The notes beneath the pieces were generated by a model. That model was not told the origin of the DNA, did no database searches, and was given only the letters and a program-made list of their open reading frames with translations. A stretch of 64,000 nucleotides of DNA from NCBI RefSeq assembly GCF_005887615.1, contig NZ_VANS01000004.1, forward strand, positions 248,001-312,000, in the 5' to 3' direction. The translations under genes and the position numbers were made by a program. Shown here in pieces: positions 8,269 through 17,643 of this stretch. Within the stretch, counting starts at the first letter, position 1. Each line of letters opens with the position of its first letter. The DNA is from Sulfitobacter sabulilitoris. Its GTDB lineage: Bacteria; Pseudomonadota; Alphaproteobacteria; Rhodobacterales; Rhodobacteraceae.

Positions 8269-9533
8269 TGGATTCGATTATCGTGCGGGGGAATGGCCCT
8301 CTCTCCGGGCAAATTCCGATCGCTGGCGCCAAGAACGCCTGCCTCACGCTGATGCCCGCCACCCTGCTCAGCGAGGAACCGCTGACGCTGACCAATGCGC
8401 CGCGTCTCAGCGATATCCGCACCATGACCGAGTTGTTGCAGTCGCTGGGCGCCGAAGTCACCAGCCTCGCGGGCGGCAAGGTGATCGCGATGTCGAGCCA
8501 TGACATCAACAACCACACCGCCGATTACGACATCGTCCGCAAGATGCGCGCGTCCATTCTCGTGCTGGGTCCGATGCTGGCGCGCGACGGGCATGCCGTG
8601 GTGTCGCTTCCGGGCGGCTGTGCCATCGGCGCGCGGCCCGTCGATCTGCACCTCAAGGCGCTCGAGGCGATGGGCGCGGAACTGGACCTGCGTGACGGCT
8701 ACGTCCACGCCACCGCGAAAAAGGGGCTCAGGGGCGGCACGGTGGATTTCGAATTTGCCTCCGTCGGGGCCACGGAAAACGCGCTGATGGCGGCGACGCT
8801 GGCCAAGGGCACGACCGTGCTGAACAACGCCGCGCGCGAACCGGAAATCGTGGACCTTGCGAAATGTCTGCGCGCGATGGGCGCCCAGATCGACGGCGAC
8901 GGCACCTCGACCATCACGATCCAGGGGGTCGACCGCCTGAATGGCGCGACGCATCCGGTGGTCACCGACAGGATCGAGCTGGGCACTTATATGCTGGCCC
9001 CCGCGATCTGCGGCGGCGAGGTGGAGCTGCTGGGCGGCCGGCTGGATCTGGTCGCCGCCTTCTGCGAGAAGCTAGACGCCGCGGGCGTGGACGTGACCCA
9101 GACCGACACCGGTCTCAAGGTTAGGCGCCGTGGCGACCACATCAAGGCCGTCGATGTGGTGACCGAACCCTTCCCCGGCTTTCCCACCGACCTGCAGGCG
9201 CAGATGATGGCGCTGCTGTGCACCGCCGAGGGCACTTCGGTGCTGGAGGAAAAGATTTTCGAGAACCGCTTCATGCATGCGCCCGAACTGATCCGCATGG
9301 GCGCCAGAATCGAGGTGCACGGCGGGCATGCCAAGGTCACCGGCGTGGACAGGCTCAAGGGGGCGCCGGTGATGGCGACCGATCTGCGCGCCTCCGTCTC
9401 GCTGATCCTTGCCGGGCTGGCCGCGATGGGCGAAACGCGCGTCAGCCGTGTCTATCACCTCGACCGCGGCTACGAACACGTCGTGGCCAAGCTGCGCGGC
9501 GTCGGCGCCCAGATCGAACGGGTGACCGAATGA
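8268..9533 (+). CDS. murA: UDP-N-acetylglucosamine 1-carboxyvinyltransferase MurA
   Basis: A 421-residue enzyme of the EPSP-synthase fold. It transfers enolpyruvate from PEP to UDP-GlcNAc, the first committed step of peptidoglycan synthesis, in the cytoplasm. The N-terminus [17 protein letters not shown] is typical, and the active-site cysteine is C118 in [17 protein letters not shown], so the enzyme should be fosfomycin-sensitive. The ending [20 protein letters not shown] is also canonical. It overlaps the genes on both sides by 1-4 bases and forms an operon with the DUF2948 gene. Confidence 0.98.
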   Translation: MDSIIVRGNGPLSGQIPIAGAKNACLTLMPATLLSEEPLTLTNAPRLSDIRTMTELLQSLGAEVTSLAGGKVIAMSSHDINNHTADYDIVRKMRASILVLGPMLARDGHAVVSLPGGCAIGARPVDLHLKALEAMGAELDLRDGYVHATAKKGLRGGTVDFEFASVGATENALMAATLAKGTTVLNNAAREPEIVDLAKCLRAMGAQIDGDGTSTITIQGVDRLNGATHPVVTDRIELGTYMLAPAICGGEVELLGGRLDLVAAFCEKLDAAGVDVTQTDTGLKVRRRGDHIKAVDVVTEPFPGFPTDLQAQMMALLCTAEGTSVLEEKIFENRFMHAPELIRMGARIEVHGGHAKVTGVDRLKGAPVMATDLRASVSLILAGLAAMGETRVSRVYHLDRGYEHVVAKLRGVGAQIERVTE

Positions 9534-10000
9534 CCCAAGACGCCCGCTTCGAAGACGCCCGCGAAGCGCCGCTGCACCTTGGCGCGCTCGATGCCGAGGA
9601 TCTGGCGGTGATGTCCTCGCTGACGCAGGACGCGGTGTTTCCGGCCACCGAAATGAAATGGGACGCGGGGCGGGGCCGCTTCGCCCTCTTGCTCAACCGC
9701 TTCCGTTGGGAGGATGGCCCGGCGCGCCGCGCCAGCCCCGAGCGGGTGCAGTCGGTGCTGGCCTTCGACACCGTGCAGCGCGTCGCCACCAGCGGCATCG
9801 ACCGCCGCGACGCCGATACCGTGCTGTCGCTTCTGTCGGTCACCTTTCAGGAAACCGACGCCCCCGCCGGCCATATCCTGCTGACCCTTGCGGGCGACGG
9901 CGCGATCCGCCTCGAAGTCGAGGCGATAGAGGCCACCTTGAAAGACGTGACCAAGCCCTATCTGGCTCCTTCGGGCAAGACGCCGGGCCATCCCGACTGA
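9530..10000 (+). CDS. DUF2948 family protein
   Basis: A 156-residue protein recognised as DUF2948 by [40 protein letters not shown] and [13 protein letters not shown], with a C-terminal [20 protein letters not shown]. It is soluble and acidic, with no catalytic motif I recognise. The start is the ATG that overlaps the murA stop by 4 bases; a longer reading frame upstream overlaps murA and is not credible. The position between murA and hisD is conserved across Rhodobacterales as I know them. Function unknown. Confidence 0.9.
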   Translation: MTQDARFEDAREAPLHLGALDAEDLAVMSSLTQDAVFPATEMKWDAGRGRFALLLNRFRWEDGPARRASPERVQSVLAFDTVQRVATSGIDRRDADTVLSLLSVTFQETDAPAGHILLTLAGDGAIRLEVEAIEATLKDVTKPYLAPSGKTPGHPD

Positions 10001-10024
10001 TCTTTCTCCCACCAGACCAATTCC

Positions 10025-10052
10025 CGCCGGAGGCATGATCCCTCCTCCGGCG
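10025..10052 (+). other. Hairpin in front of hisD
   Basis: The nine-base arms CGCCGGAGG (10025-10033) and CCTCCGGCG (10044-10052) pair perfectly around a 10-base loop, 22 bases before the hisD start. No T-run follows. It could modulate hisD expression or simply be a GC-rich spacer. Confidence 0.5.
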
Positions 10053-10074
10053 CGCCCTGCCGGACCGGACCCTT

Positions 10075-11376
10075 ATGCCTGTTTTCCTCGATGCCACCGC
10101 CGCCGATTTCGAAGCCGCCTTTGCCGCCCTGCTGACCGCCAAGCGCGAGGACAGCCCGGACGTGGACCAGATCGTCGGCGACATCATCGCCGATGTCCGC
10201 AGCCGTGGCGACGCGGCTGTGATCGACCTGACGGCCCGCTTCGACCGCATCACGCTGACGCCCGGCACGCTGCGGATCACCGACGCCGAAATCGCGCAGG
10301 CCGTCACGCAGGTCTCGCCCGAGGACCGCGCCGCCCTCGAACTGGCCGCCGCGCGCATCCGCGCCTACCACGAACGCCAGATGCCGCAGGATGCAAGCTG
10401 GACCGACGACGCGGGCGCGACGCTCGGCTGGCGCTGGACGCCGGTGTCGGCGGCCGGGCTCTACGTGCCGGGCGGGCTGGCCAGCTATCCCTCCTCGGTG
10501 CTGATGAACGCCATCCCGGCCAAGGTCGCGGGCGTTGCGCGGCTGGCGATCACCGTGCCCACGCCCGACGGCGTGCTCAACCCGCTGGTGCTGGCCGCGG
10601 CCCGGATCGCCGGCGTGGACGAGGTCTACCGCATCGGCGGCGCGCAGGCGATCGCGGCGCTGGCCTACGGCACCGACACCATCGCCCCCGTCGACAAGAT
10701 CACCGGCCCCGGCAATGCCTTCGTCGCGGCGGCCAAACGGCGGGTGTTCGGGCGCGTCGGCATCGACATGATCGCGGGGCCGTCGGAAATCCTGGTGATC
10801 GCGGATGGCGACAACGATCCCGATTTCATCGCGCTGGACCTGCTCAGCCAGGCCGAGCATGACGAAAGCGCGCAATCGATCTTGATCACCACGGATCCCG
10901 CCTTTGGCCAGGCGGTCAGCGACGCGGTGGACCGCCACCTGCAAACCCTGGAACGCCGCGCCATCGCGGGGGCCAGCTGGCGTGACTTCGGGGCGATCAT
11001 CACCGTCCCGGACCTCGACACCGCCGCCGCCCTGTCCAATCGCATCGCCCCCGAACACCTCGAACTGTGCGTCGCAGACGCCGATGCCCTGAGCGCGCAA
11101 ATCACCCACGCCGGCGCGATTTTCCTTGGCCAATGGACGCCCGAGGCGATCGGCGACTACATCGGCGGCCCGAACCACGTCTTGCCCACCGCGCGGTCGG
11201 CGCGGTTCTCGTCGGGCCTGTCGGTGATGGACTTCGTGAAACGCACGACGCTGGCGCGCATGACGCCCGAGGCCCTGCGCGCCGTCGGCCCCTCCGCCGA
11301 ACGGCTTGCCGCCTCGGAAAGCCTGCAAGCGCACGGCCTGTCGGTCACGGCGCGGCTGCGCAAGCTGAACGGATGA
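10075..11376 (+). CDS. hisD: Histidinol dehydrogenase HisD
   Basis: A 433-residue zinc enzyme that oxidises L-histidinol to L-histidine with two NAD, the last step of histidine synthesis. Family marks run in order: GWRWTPVSAAGLYVPGG, a nucleotide-binding region with GGAQAIAALAYGTDTI, DKITGPGN, then RIAPEHLEL and NHVLPTARSARFSSGLSVMD near the end, which carry substrate and metal ligands. The length is normal. It is followed by the UPF0262 and phosphatase genes, a trio I recognise in Rhodobacterales. Confidence 0.98.
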   Translation: MPVFLDATAADFEAAFAALLTAKREDSPDVDQIVGDIIADVRSRGDAAVIDLTARFDRITLTPGTLRITDAEIAQAVTQVSPEDRAALELAAARIRAYHERQMPQDASWTDDAGATLGWRWTPVSAAGLYVPGGLASYPSSVLMNAIPAKVAGVARLAITVPTPDGVLNPLVLAAARIAGVDEVYRIGGAQAIAALAYGTDTIAPVDKITGPGNAFVAAAKRRVFGRVGIDMIAGPSEILVIADGDNDPDFIALDLLSQAEHDESAQSILITTDPAFGQAVSDAVDRHLQTLERRAIAGASWRDFGAIITVPDLDTAAALSNRIAPEHLELCVADADALSAQITHAGAIFLGQWTPEAIGDYIGGPNHVLPTARSARFSSGLSVMDFVKRTTLARMTPEALRAVGPSAERLAASESLQAHGLSVTARLRKLNG

Positions 11377-11485
11377 CGCCCGGCGCGCGCGCAGGGGCAG
11401 GGGGCCGCCGCGTCCGCGGTTGCCCAAGCGCGTGCGCTGGGCTAAGCAGGCGCATCCCTTGTCCGCGCCGCGAGTAGCCTGTCCC

Positions 11486-11965
11486 ATGTCCCGCATCACT
11501 TATATCGCCCTCGATGACGCGGGCCTTCCGGCCCCCACGCCCGAAATCGAACAGGAACGCAAGGTCGCCATGTTCGACCTGCTGGAAGACAACACATTCG
11601 TGCTGCCGCCGCGCGACGACCGCGCCGTGCCCGAAGGCCCCTATCACGTCGGCCTGTCCATCCGCGACAAGCGCCTGGTCTTTGACGTGAACACCGAAGC
11701 CGATGAAAAGGCAGCGGAATTTCACCTGTCGCTGGGGCCCTTCCGGCAAGTGGTCAAGGATTACTTCCAGATCTGCGAAAGCTATTTCGACGCGGTCAAG
11801 ACGCTTCCCCCCTCGCAGATCGAGACGATCGACATGGCCCGCCGCGGCATCCACAACGAAGGCAGCCGGGTGCTTCAGGAACGCCTGTCGGGCAAGGCCG
11901 AAGTGGATGTGGATACCGCCCGCCGGCTCTTTACCCTGATCTGCGTGCTGCACTATGGCGGATAA
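11486..11965 (+). CDS. UPF0262 family protein
   Basis: A 159-residue protein of the alphaproteobacterial UPF0262 family, recognised by EIEQERKVAMFDLLEDNTF, GPYHVGLSIRDKRLVFDV, GPFRQVVKDYFQICESYFDA and IDMARRGIHNEGSRVLQERL. I chose the ATG at 11486 (MSRITYIALDD), which matches the usual length; a longer frame from 11420 adds an atypical basic tail. The stop (TAA) abuts the next ATG, so it is coupled to the phosphatase. Function unknown. Confidence 0.9.
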   Translation: MSRITYIALDDAGLPAPTPEIEQERKVAMFDLLEDNTFVLPPRDDRAVPEGPYHVGLSIRDKRLVFDVNTEADEKAAEFHLSLGPFRQVVKDYFQICESYFDAVKTLPPSQIETIDMARRGIHNEGSRVLQERLSGKAEVDVDTARRLFTLICVLHYGG

Positions 11966-12427
11966 ATGACCGGTAAGCTGCCACAATCGGTCTTGTTCTG
12001 TTGCGACCACAATGCGGTTCGGTCGCCCATGGCCGAGGGCATCATGAAGAAATTCTACGGCACCGACACCTATGTGCAATCGGTGGGCGTGATGAACGAT
12101 CTCGAGATCGACGGCTTCTCCATCGCCGTGTGCCAGGAAATGGACGTGGAACTGTCGCGTCACCGCAGTCGCAGCTTCGACGAGATGGAAAACTGGGGCG
12201 ACGACCTCAGCTCGTTCGATCTTGTCATCGCGCTCAGCCCCGCCAGCCGCGATCGCGCGCTGGAGCTGACGAAATTCTACCACCTGGACGTCGAATACTG
12301 GCCCATCATCGATCCCACCGGCCTTGGCGACACCCGCGAGGTCAAGCTGGCCGGCTACCGCAAGGCGCGCGACCAGATCGTCGAGCGGTTGCAGGACCGC
12401 TTTGGCCAACCCACCAAGGTGCAGTAG
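11966..12427 (+). CDS. Low-molecular-weight protein-tyrosine-phosphatase-like protein
   Basis: A 153-residue protein of the LMW-PTP/arsenate-reductase fold. The phosphate loop is near the N-terminus in VLFCCDHNAVRSPMAEGIM and fits C-x5-R-S. The general-acid aspartate is in the family motif IIDPTG near the end. It could dephosphorylate phosphotyrosine or a phosphorylated sugar, or reduce arsenate. No arsenic genes are nearby, and the coupling to UPF0262 argues for a housekeeping role. Confidence 0.87.
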   Translation: MTGKLPQSVLFCCDHNAVRSPMAEGIMKKFYGTDTYVQSVGVMNDLEIDGFSIAVCQEMDVELSRHRSRSFDEMENWGDDLSSFDLVIALSPASRDRALELTKFYHLDVEYWPIIDPTGLGDTREVKLAGYRKARDQIVERLQDRFGQPTKVQ

Positions 12428-12555
12428 CCGCGGCGATGTCTTTCCGTTTGGGGGCAGGGGCGACCCGCACCGCGGCGGCGGCGGTCAAACCGCGTTCAAC
12501 CTCGTTTGGCCGGATGTTGCGGGCCCCGGTCCGCGTCGGCGGGGCCATTTCACCG

Positions 12556-12918
12556 TCAGGTGGCGCGACACAGGTTGGCGGCCTGGTTGCCAAAGGCCTT
12601 CCACGCCAGCCAGAACCGCTCGTTCGCGGCATTGCTGGATTGGCGGACCTCCTGCAACTTGCCCGGATCCTCGAAATACCGCGCGCCGCGCCGCTGGTCC
12701 GGGCCTGACAGCGCCCGATCCGCCACCGCCTGAACGCAGCCGCAGCGCGCTCGGCTGGCCGCCTTGCGGTTGTCGGCCATGCAGGCCGTCGCAATCGGTC
12801 CCGTGGCAAACAGAACCGGAACGACCGTGCCTTGTGCATTGTAGCTGGAATAGCGTGTTCCGCCGCCGCAGGCGGCCAGAACACCGCAGGCCCCGAGGGC
12901 CAAAATCAAACGTGTCAT
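12556..12918 (-). CDS. Small predicted lipoprotein
   Basis: About 120 residues, with a short signal peptide MTRLILALGACGVLAAC ending in a lipobox (LAAC), so export and lipid anchoring are expected. The mature part carries cysteines in CMADNRK, RCGCVQ and a final NLCRAT, probably for disulfides, plus FEDPGKLQEVRQSSNAANERFWLAWKAF in between. The ATG at 12918 has GAGG at about 9 bases; ATGs at 12933 and 12939 in frame are alternatives. I recognise the type from Rhodobacterales genomes but know no function. Confidence 0.8.
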   Translation of the reverse strand: MTRLILALGACGVLAACGGGTRYSSYNAQGTVVPVLFATGPIATACMADNRKAASRARCGCVQAVADRALSGPDQRRGARYFEDPGKLQEVRQSSNAANERFWLAWKAFGNQAANLCRAT

Positions 12919-13091
12919 CCCGATAAGCCTCATTTTCATGCGCGCGGGGCGGGGTAGACCCCCTTTTGATCCGCGTCGTTGCTGCCGTGAGGCCATTTAT
13001 GCCGCAGAATGTCCGGCGGGGCAAATCACGAAATGCAATCGGCCCCCACCCCGAACGGCGGGGCAGGGGCCGCAAAAATCCTTGGCCGCGA

Positions 13092-14201
13092 TCAGAATTT
13101 CCAGCGCGCCCCGACAAAGGCCACGTCGATATCCTCGACCGGCGTTGCCGTACCGTCCAGATCGTAGGTACGATAGCCCGCGTACACTTCGGTGTCATAC
13201 GCGTCGAGCTTTTGCACCACGCCGAAACCGACCGCCGTTGAGGACGACCCGGCAAAGCCAATGTCGTCGCCCTCGTAGAGATCGACCGCGATGGACGTCT
13301 TGCCCGCCGCGATCAGGTCGCGCGTCATCCCCAGCTTGAGGTAGGCGTAATCGGCCTCGCCCACCTGCTGCCGCCCGGTGGCGAAGGTCGCGTTCAGGCC
13401 GGTCGGTTCGTGCAGCAGGGCCACCGACCCGGTCAGCAGCTCCTCGTCGCTGTCGATCCATTGATAGCCGATGCGGCTGGCCACCGTCACCGCGCCGTAA
13501 TCCATGTCGTAGTTCAGCGCGATGTCATAGAACGCGCGGTCGTCGCCACGGCGCAGAATTTCCTCGCCCGCCGAAGCCGACAGCCCAAAGCCGTTGTACG
13601 TGGGCGAATCATAGCGCACCCGGAACCGCCGCGACCCGTCGAACGAATTGAACGTGTCGCCCACGCTTTGCCCCGATCCGATCCCCGCCGCATCGCGGAA
13701 TTCCACGCCAAAGGCGACGTCGCCGATGCTGGAATAGTTGGTCAGGAACGTGCCCGACAAATCCGCCTCGTTCACGCCGTCCGTGGCGCTGCTGCCCTGA
13801 CCAAAGGAAAACGTACCGATGCGGGGGGTGGTGTAAACCACCTCGAACTTGCGCAATTCGGTCCGCCGCCATTCAAGGTCAAGATCGTTGTCCAGCGGTG
13901 TGACCGCCGCCGATCCGTTGATCCCAAGGCCGGTCTCGAAATGAAACTTGAAGCGCCCGCCGTTGCTCAGCCCGGTCTCGTAGATCAATCCCACGCGGCT
14001 GTTGGAGGCGTCGTTGTCGGTCAGGTAGGTGTCGTCGTTGGTTCCGTCATCGACACTGAAGACGCCGAAATTCAGATGCCCGTAAGCGGTGACGTCCGGT
14101 GTGCCGCCGCTCTGGGCCAGCGCCGCGCCGGGCAGAGCCAGCAGCGCGGTGCCGACGGCGGACCCGACCAGGCGGGCGAAAAGGGGAGTAGTCATATTCA
14201 T
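13092..14201 (-). CDS. Outer-membrane porin
   Basis: A 369-residue general porin. It has a signal peptide (about 1-29, ending ALAQ) followed by alternating amphipathic strands such as VTAYGHLNFGVFSVDD, SRVGLIYETG, FKFHFETGLG and FEVVYTTPRIGTFSFGQGSS. It ends in the terminal phenylalanine (GARWKF) that the BAM machinery reads. It should form a trimeric 16-strand channel for small hydrophilic solutes. It is monocistronic and divergent from lepA; AAAGG sits before the start codon. Confidence 0.93.
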   Translation of the reverse strand: MNMTTPLFARLVGSAVGTALLALPGAALAQSGGTPDVTAYGHLNFGVFSVDDGTNDDTYLTDNDASNSRVGLIYETGLSNGGRFKFHFETGLGINGSAAVTPLDNDLDLEWRRTELRKFEVVYTTPRIGTFSFGQGSSATDGVNEADLSGTFLTNYSSIGDVAFGVEFRDAAGIGSGQSVGDTFNSFDGSRRFRVRYDSPTYNGFGLSASAGEEILRRGDDRAFYDIALNYDMDYGAVTVASRIGYQWIDSDEELLTGSVALLHEPTGLNATFATGRQQVGEADYAYLKLGMTRDLIAAGKTSIAVDLYEGDDIGFAGSSSTAVGFGVVQKLDAYDTEVYAGYRTYDLDGTATPVEDIDVAFVGARWKF

Positions 14202-14503
14202 AAACCTTTCGGTTCGAGTTCATTTCGCCGGCCGCAAGCAGCCGACCTGCGCCTCGACCTAGGCCACCAACGCGCGAAATCACGCATTTCAGCACCATTT
14301 TTTCGATCAACCCTCAGTAAATCAAAGGGTTTGCGCGATGCCGCCCGGCCGCGGCGGCATCGCGGGCGGCCACCGTTGCGGGCGGTGCCATCCGCGCCCT
14401 TGCACGCAGACCACGCCGCCGCTGTGATCGTGGCGCCGCGCACGCGATATGTCGCGTCCCGCACAGCATTCCCCACCTTGACCACACGCCCAAAGCGCAG
14501 CAT
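14202..14503. promoter_or_regulatory. Divergent intergenic region, porin / lepA
   Basis: 302 bases with no gene. They must carry the promoters of both the porin and lepA. The only clear structure is a strong hairpin at 14334-14364, listed separately. A weaker repeat, AACCCT (about 14309) and AGGGTT (about 14326), lies next to it. I could not pick out convincing -35/-10 boxes. Confidence 0.6.
14334..14364. repeat. 12-bp perfect inverted repeat
   Basis: The arms CGCGATGCCGCC (14334-14345) and GGCGGCATCGCG (14353-14364) are perfectly complementary with a 7-base loop, CGGCCGC. There is no T-run on either side. It lies 133 bases upstream of the porin and 140 bases upstream of lepA, so it may be an operator, the end of a lost element, or a terminator without a U-tract. 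Confidence 0.75.
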
Positions 14504-16312
14504 ATGCGCAATATGACACCGCTTTCACACATCCGCAATTTCTCCATCGTGGCGCATATCGACCACGGTAAATCCACGCTGGCAGATCGCCTGATCCAGT
14601 CCACGAACACCGTGGCGGATCGCGATATGAAAGAGCAGATGCTCGACAGCATGGATATCGAACGCGAACGCGGCATCACCATCAAGGCGCAGACCGTGCG
14701 CATCAACTATACCGCCGACAACGGCGAGGACTACGTTCTCAACCTCATCGACACCCCCGGCCACGTCGATTTCGCCTACGAGGTGTCACGCTCCATGCGC
14801 GCGGTCGAAGGGTCGCTGCTGGTCGTGGACAGCACCCAGGGCGTCGAGGCGCAGACGCTCGCCAACGTCTATCACGCGATCGAGGCCGACCACGAGATCG
14901 TGCCGGTGCTCAACAAGATCGACCTGCCCGCCGCCGATTGCGACCGCGTCGCCGAACAGATCGAGGACGTGATCGGCATCGACGCCTCCGGCGCCATCCG
15001 CGTCAGCGCCAAGACCGGCGTCGGCATCCATGAGACCCTCGAAGCCATCGTCCAGCACCTGCCCGCGCCCAAGGGCGACATCGACGCGCCGCTCAAGGCG
15101 ATGCTGGTGGATTCGTGGTACGACAGCTATCTCGGCGTGATCGTCCTTGTCCGCATCATGAACGGCAAGCTGAAAAAGGGCGACCGCATCCGCATGATGC
15201 AGAACGGGTCGGTCCACCACGTCGACCGCATCGGCGTGTTCCGCCCCGCAATGACCGAAATCGACGAACTCGGCCCGGGCGAAATCGGCTTTCTCACCGC
15301 GTCGATCAAGCAGGTCCGGGACACCCGCGTCGGCGACACGATCACCCACGAAAAGAAAGGCTGCGACAAGGCGCTTCCGGGCTTCAAGCCTGCGCAGCCG
15401 GTCGTCTTCTGCGGCCTGTTCCCCGTCGATGCGGCCGAATTCGAGGACCTGCGCGACAGCATCGAGAAACTCGCCCTCAACGATGCCTCCTTCTCCTTCG
15501 AGATGGAAACCAGCGCCGCCTTGGGCTTCGGCTTTCGCTGCGGCTTCCTGGGGCTCTTGCACCTCGAAGTGATCCGCGACCGGATCGAGCGCGAGTACGA
15601 CATCGACCTGATCACCACCGCGCCGAGCGTGATCTATCATATCCACATGCGCGACGGCACGATGCAGGACCTGCACAACCCCGCCGACATGCCCGATCTG
15701 ACGCTGGTGGACCACGTGGAGGAGCCGCGGATCAAGGCCACCATCCTCGTGCCCGACGACTTCCTGGGCGACGTGCTCAAGCTCTGCCAGGACCGGCGCG
15801 GCATCCAGCTCGACCTGACCTATGCCGGCGCGCGGGCGATGGTGGTCTATGACCTGCCGCTCAACGAGGTCGTGTTCGATTTCTACGACCGCCTGAAATC
15901 GGTGACAAAGGGCTACGCGTCCTTCGATTACCAGATGCTCGGCTATCGCACCGACGCGCTGGTCAAGATGCAGGTGCTGGTCAACGACGAACCGGTCGAT
16001 GCCCTTTCGACGATGGTTCACCGCGACCGGGCCGAAGCGCGCGGCCGCGCCATGGTCGAAAAGCTGAAAGACCTGATCCCGCGCCATATGTTCAAGATCC
16101 CGATCCAGGCGGCCATCGGCGGCAAGGTCATCGCCCGTGAAACGCTCAGCGCCATGCGCAAGGACGTGACCGCCAAATGCTACGGCGGCGACGCCACGCG
16201 CAAACGCAAGCTGCTGGACAAGCAGAAGGCGGGCAAAAAGAAGATGCGCCAGTTCGGGAAGGTGGATATCCCGCAGGAAGCCTTCATTTCCGCACTGAAG
16301 ATGGACAACTGA
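14504..16312 (+). CDS. lepA: Elongation factor 4 (LepA)
   Basis: A 602-residue ribosome-associated translational GTPase that can back-translocate or remodel stalled ribosomes. The G-domain motifs are clear: [14 protein letters not shown] (G1), [10 protein letters not shown] (G2), DTPGHVDF (G3) and NKIDLPAAD (G4). The C-terminal LepA-specific domain ends with [21 protein letters not shown] second in-frame ATG at 14513 ([11 protein letters not shown]) matches the usual N-terminus and may be the true start. Confidence 0.98.
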   Translation: MRNMTPLSHIRNFSIVAHIDHGKSTLADRLIQSTNTVADRDMKEQMLDSMDIERERGITIKAQTVRINYTADNGEDYVLNLIDTPGHVDFAYEVSRSMRAVEGSLLVVDSTQGVEAQTLANVYHAIEADHEIVPVLNKIDLPAADCDRVAEQIEDVIGIDASGAIRVSAKTGVGIHETLEAIVQHLPAPKGDIDAPLKAMLVDSWYDSYLGVIVLVRIMNGKLKKGDRIRMMQNGSVHHVDRIGVFRPAMTEIDELGPGEIGFLTASIKQVRDTRVGDTITHEKKGCDKALPGFKPAQPVVFCGLFPVDAAEFEDLRDSIEKLALNDASFSFEMETSAALGFGFRCGFLGLLHLEVIRDRIEREYDIDLITTAPSVIYHIHMRDGTMQDLHNPADMPDLTLVDHVEEPRIKATILVPDDFLGDVLKLCQDRRGIQLDLTYAGARAMVVYDLPLNEVVFDFYDRLKSVTKGYASFDYQMLGYRTDALVKMQVLVNDEPVDALSTMVHRDRAEARGRAMVEKLKDLIPRHMFKIPIQAAIGGKVIARETLSAMRKDVTAKCYGGDATRKRKLLDKQKAGKKKMRQFGKVDIPQEAFISALKMDN

Positions 16313-16557
16313 GGCTGTTCATTTCGAACTGATATTAAAAATTCGGGCTGATGTGGAAAACGTCGGGCGGCAGCGCATTGCGCCTTCCCACCCCGGTCAA
16401 CATGGCATGCACATTCCCGTCAGGATTGCGCCGCGCCCGAACCGCCCAAGTCGTGCCGAAGCCCCGCCTGCGGCGTGACGCGGGCGCGTGTCGCGCTGCC
16501 TTCGGTTCAGGCGCGATGCGCGGCGTGCATCGCGGATTGCAAGCTGCCCGTCACCCC

Positions 16558-16860
16558 TCACCGCGACGACGGGTACTCCCACGCCTTTCCCGCGATCTCG
16601 ACCCGCTCGTATTGCGCCTCCACGTCCTTCGCCGCGCGCAGGCGGTCAGCATCCACCTGCAGACGGTGCAAAAGCTCGTGCAGGTCGCGTCCCTGGACCG
16701 CCGCCAGCACATGCGCATCCTTCATCGAGATGACGGCGCAGACCGGTTTGCGGTGCCGGGTCAGCCACAGGTTGCCGCCGGTGTGGGTCACGAAACGCAG
16801 TTCCGCCGCCGCGTGGGCGCGGAAGTGGGAAAAAGATATCGCATGAATTTGGGGTAACAT
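16558..16860 (-). CDS. Phd/YefM-type antitoxin-like DNA-binding protein (orphan)
   Basis: A 100-residue protein whose first 55 residues look like the Phd/YefM fold: ISFSHFRAHAAAELRFV, then TRHRKPVCAVISMKDAH. The C-terminal half is helical and charged (LHELLHRLQVDADRLRAAKD), as in the toxin-neutralising part. The upstream region carries two TGTACA hexamers in a symmetric array, the core I recall for YefM operators, which supports autoregulation. I find no toxin ORF of the RelE/YoeB or Doc type on either side; the 245 bases downstream hold nothing convincing. It may be an orphan antitoxin or a regulator derived from one. Confidence 0.75.
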   Translation of the reverse strand: MLPQIHAISFSHFRAHAAAELRFVTHTGGNLWLTRHRKPVCAVISMKDAHVLAAVQGRDLHELLHRLQVDADRLRAAKDVEAQYERVEIAGKAWEYPSSR

Positions 16861-16893
16861 ATCGTCGCATCTCCGCGCTCGGGCTCCAACGGC

Positions 16894-16979
16894 ACAGATG
16901 TCGCGGCGGTTTGTACAGATGCGCGTCGGCGTCCCCGACGGGGCGCGTCGTATCTGTACACATCTCCGGTGCGATCTGT
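16894..16979. promoter_or_regulatory. Symmetric four-site operator with two TGTACA cores
   Basis: ACAGAT occurs at 16894-16899 and 16915-16920, and its complement ATCTGT at 16952-16957 and 16974-16979. The four sites are mirror-symmetric about position 16936, with 21 and 22 bases (two helical turns) between like sites. The inner pair forms the nine-base arms TGTACAGAT (16912-16920) and ATCTGTACA (16952-16960). The centre is the palindrome CCCCGACGGGG. The array begins 34 bases upstream of the Phd/YefM-like start codon. Confidence 0.7.
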
Positions 16980-17041
16980 CCCGATCCCACCTTGGGGCCG
17001 CGCGCCAAAGGCATGGTTAACCCGGCGCGCGCCCTGTTCTC

Positions 17042-17410
17042 TCAGGCGCTTTCGACCACCATCTTGCCCCGCACGATCAGCGCGAACACCACCGTCGCGG
17101 CCACCGCGTAAACGGCATTCACGCCCAGCACGACGCCCCAGGGCGCGGCCACGCCGAACACCGTCTTGGCCAGCAGCGAAGGCACCACCGTCAGCACCGC
17201 GATGCCGACGACCCAAGGCTGCCAGCGGCGCATCCGCAGGAAGATCGGAATGAGCAGCAGCGCCACCGCTATGGCTACCGCCTCGCGCCCAAAGCTCAGG
17301 ATCAGACCCCAGAGCGGCGCGCCCGTCAGGCCGGACACCACCAGCGAATTGGCGATCGTGCCAACGACGCCAGCAATCACGGCAGCAACGATGTTGCGTA
17401 TTGTAAACAT
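17042..17410 (-). CDS. Small integral membrane protein
   Basis: A 122-residue protein with four hydrophobic helices, at about 7-30 (VAAVIAGVVGTIANSLVVSG), 40-57, 66-85 (WVVGIAVLTVVPSLLAKTVF) and 92-113 (VVLGVNAVYAVAATVVFALI). There are no catalytic motifs. It resembles uncharacterised small membrane proteins of marine alphaproteobacteria. It stands alone, with its 3' end towards the operator array. Confidence 0.75.
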   Translation of the reverse strand: MFTIRNIVAAVIAGVVGTIANSLVVSGLTGAPLWGLILSFGREAVAIAVALLLIPIFLRMRRWQPWVVGIAVLTVVPSLLAKTVFGVAAPWGVVLGVNAVYAVAATVVFALIVRGKMVVESA

Positions 17411-17491
17411 TGGATTTTACCCCTTTTCAAGTTGGGGTATCAACGCGCGGACCGGGCTCCGGGTTCCGCCCTGCGACCAAGCGGCGCGGTC

Positions 17492-17608
17492 TCAGAACGC
17501 GCGCTGGATCCCGCGACCGGCCTTTTCAACGTCGCGCCCGACGCCCTTGGCGGTTTCACAGGCGGACACGGTGACAAGGGCGGCGATCATCAGGGCAAGT
17601 CGGAGCAT
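17492..17608 (-). CDS. Entericidin-like small lipoprotein
   Basis: A 38-residue peptide with a signal sequence MLRLALMIAALVTVSAC ending at the lipobox cysteine, followed by ETAKGVGRDVEKAGRGIQRA. The mature part matches the entericidin A/B family (C-N/E-T-x-x-G-x-G-x-D). The predicted product is a very small lipid-anchored envelope peptide. GAGGA lies about 10 bases before the start. It is followed by no obvious partner; upstream, on the same strand, is the glycan cluster. Confidence 0.85.
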   Translation of the reverse strand: MLRLALMIAALVTVSACETAKGVGRDVEKAGRGIQRAF

Positions 17609-17643
17609 GGCGGAAGGGTCCTCGGGGAAGTGGGTCAGGGGCG

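Noticed and set aside
12485-13261. 258-codon minus-strand frame overlapping the small lipoprotein gene
   Set aside because: It is in a different frame from the lipobox protein and has no signal or domain; the lipoprotein reading is better supported.
14786-16087. 433-codon open frame on the minus strand
   Set aside because: It is antisense to lepA, a certain gene, and its composition is typical of a shadow frame.
16397-16582. 61-codon minus-strand frame just downstream of the antitoxin, considered as its toxin
   Set aside because: It has no RelE/YoeB/Doc-like features and overlaps the end of the antitoxin gene out of frame.
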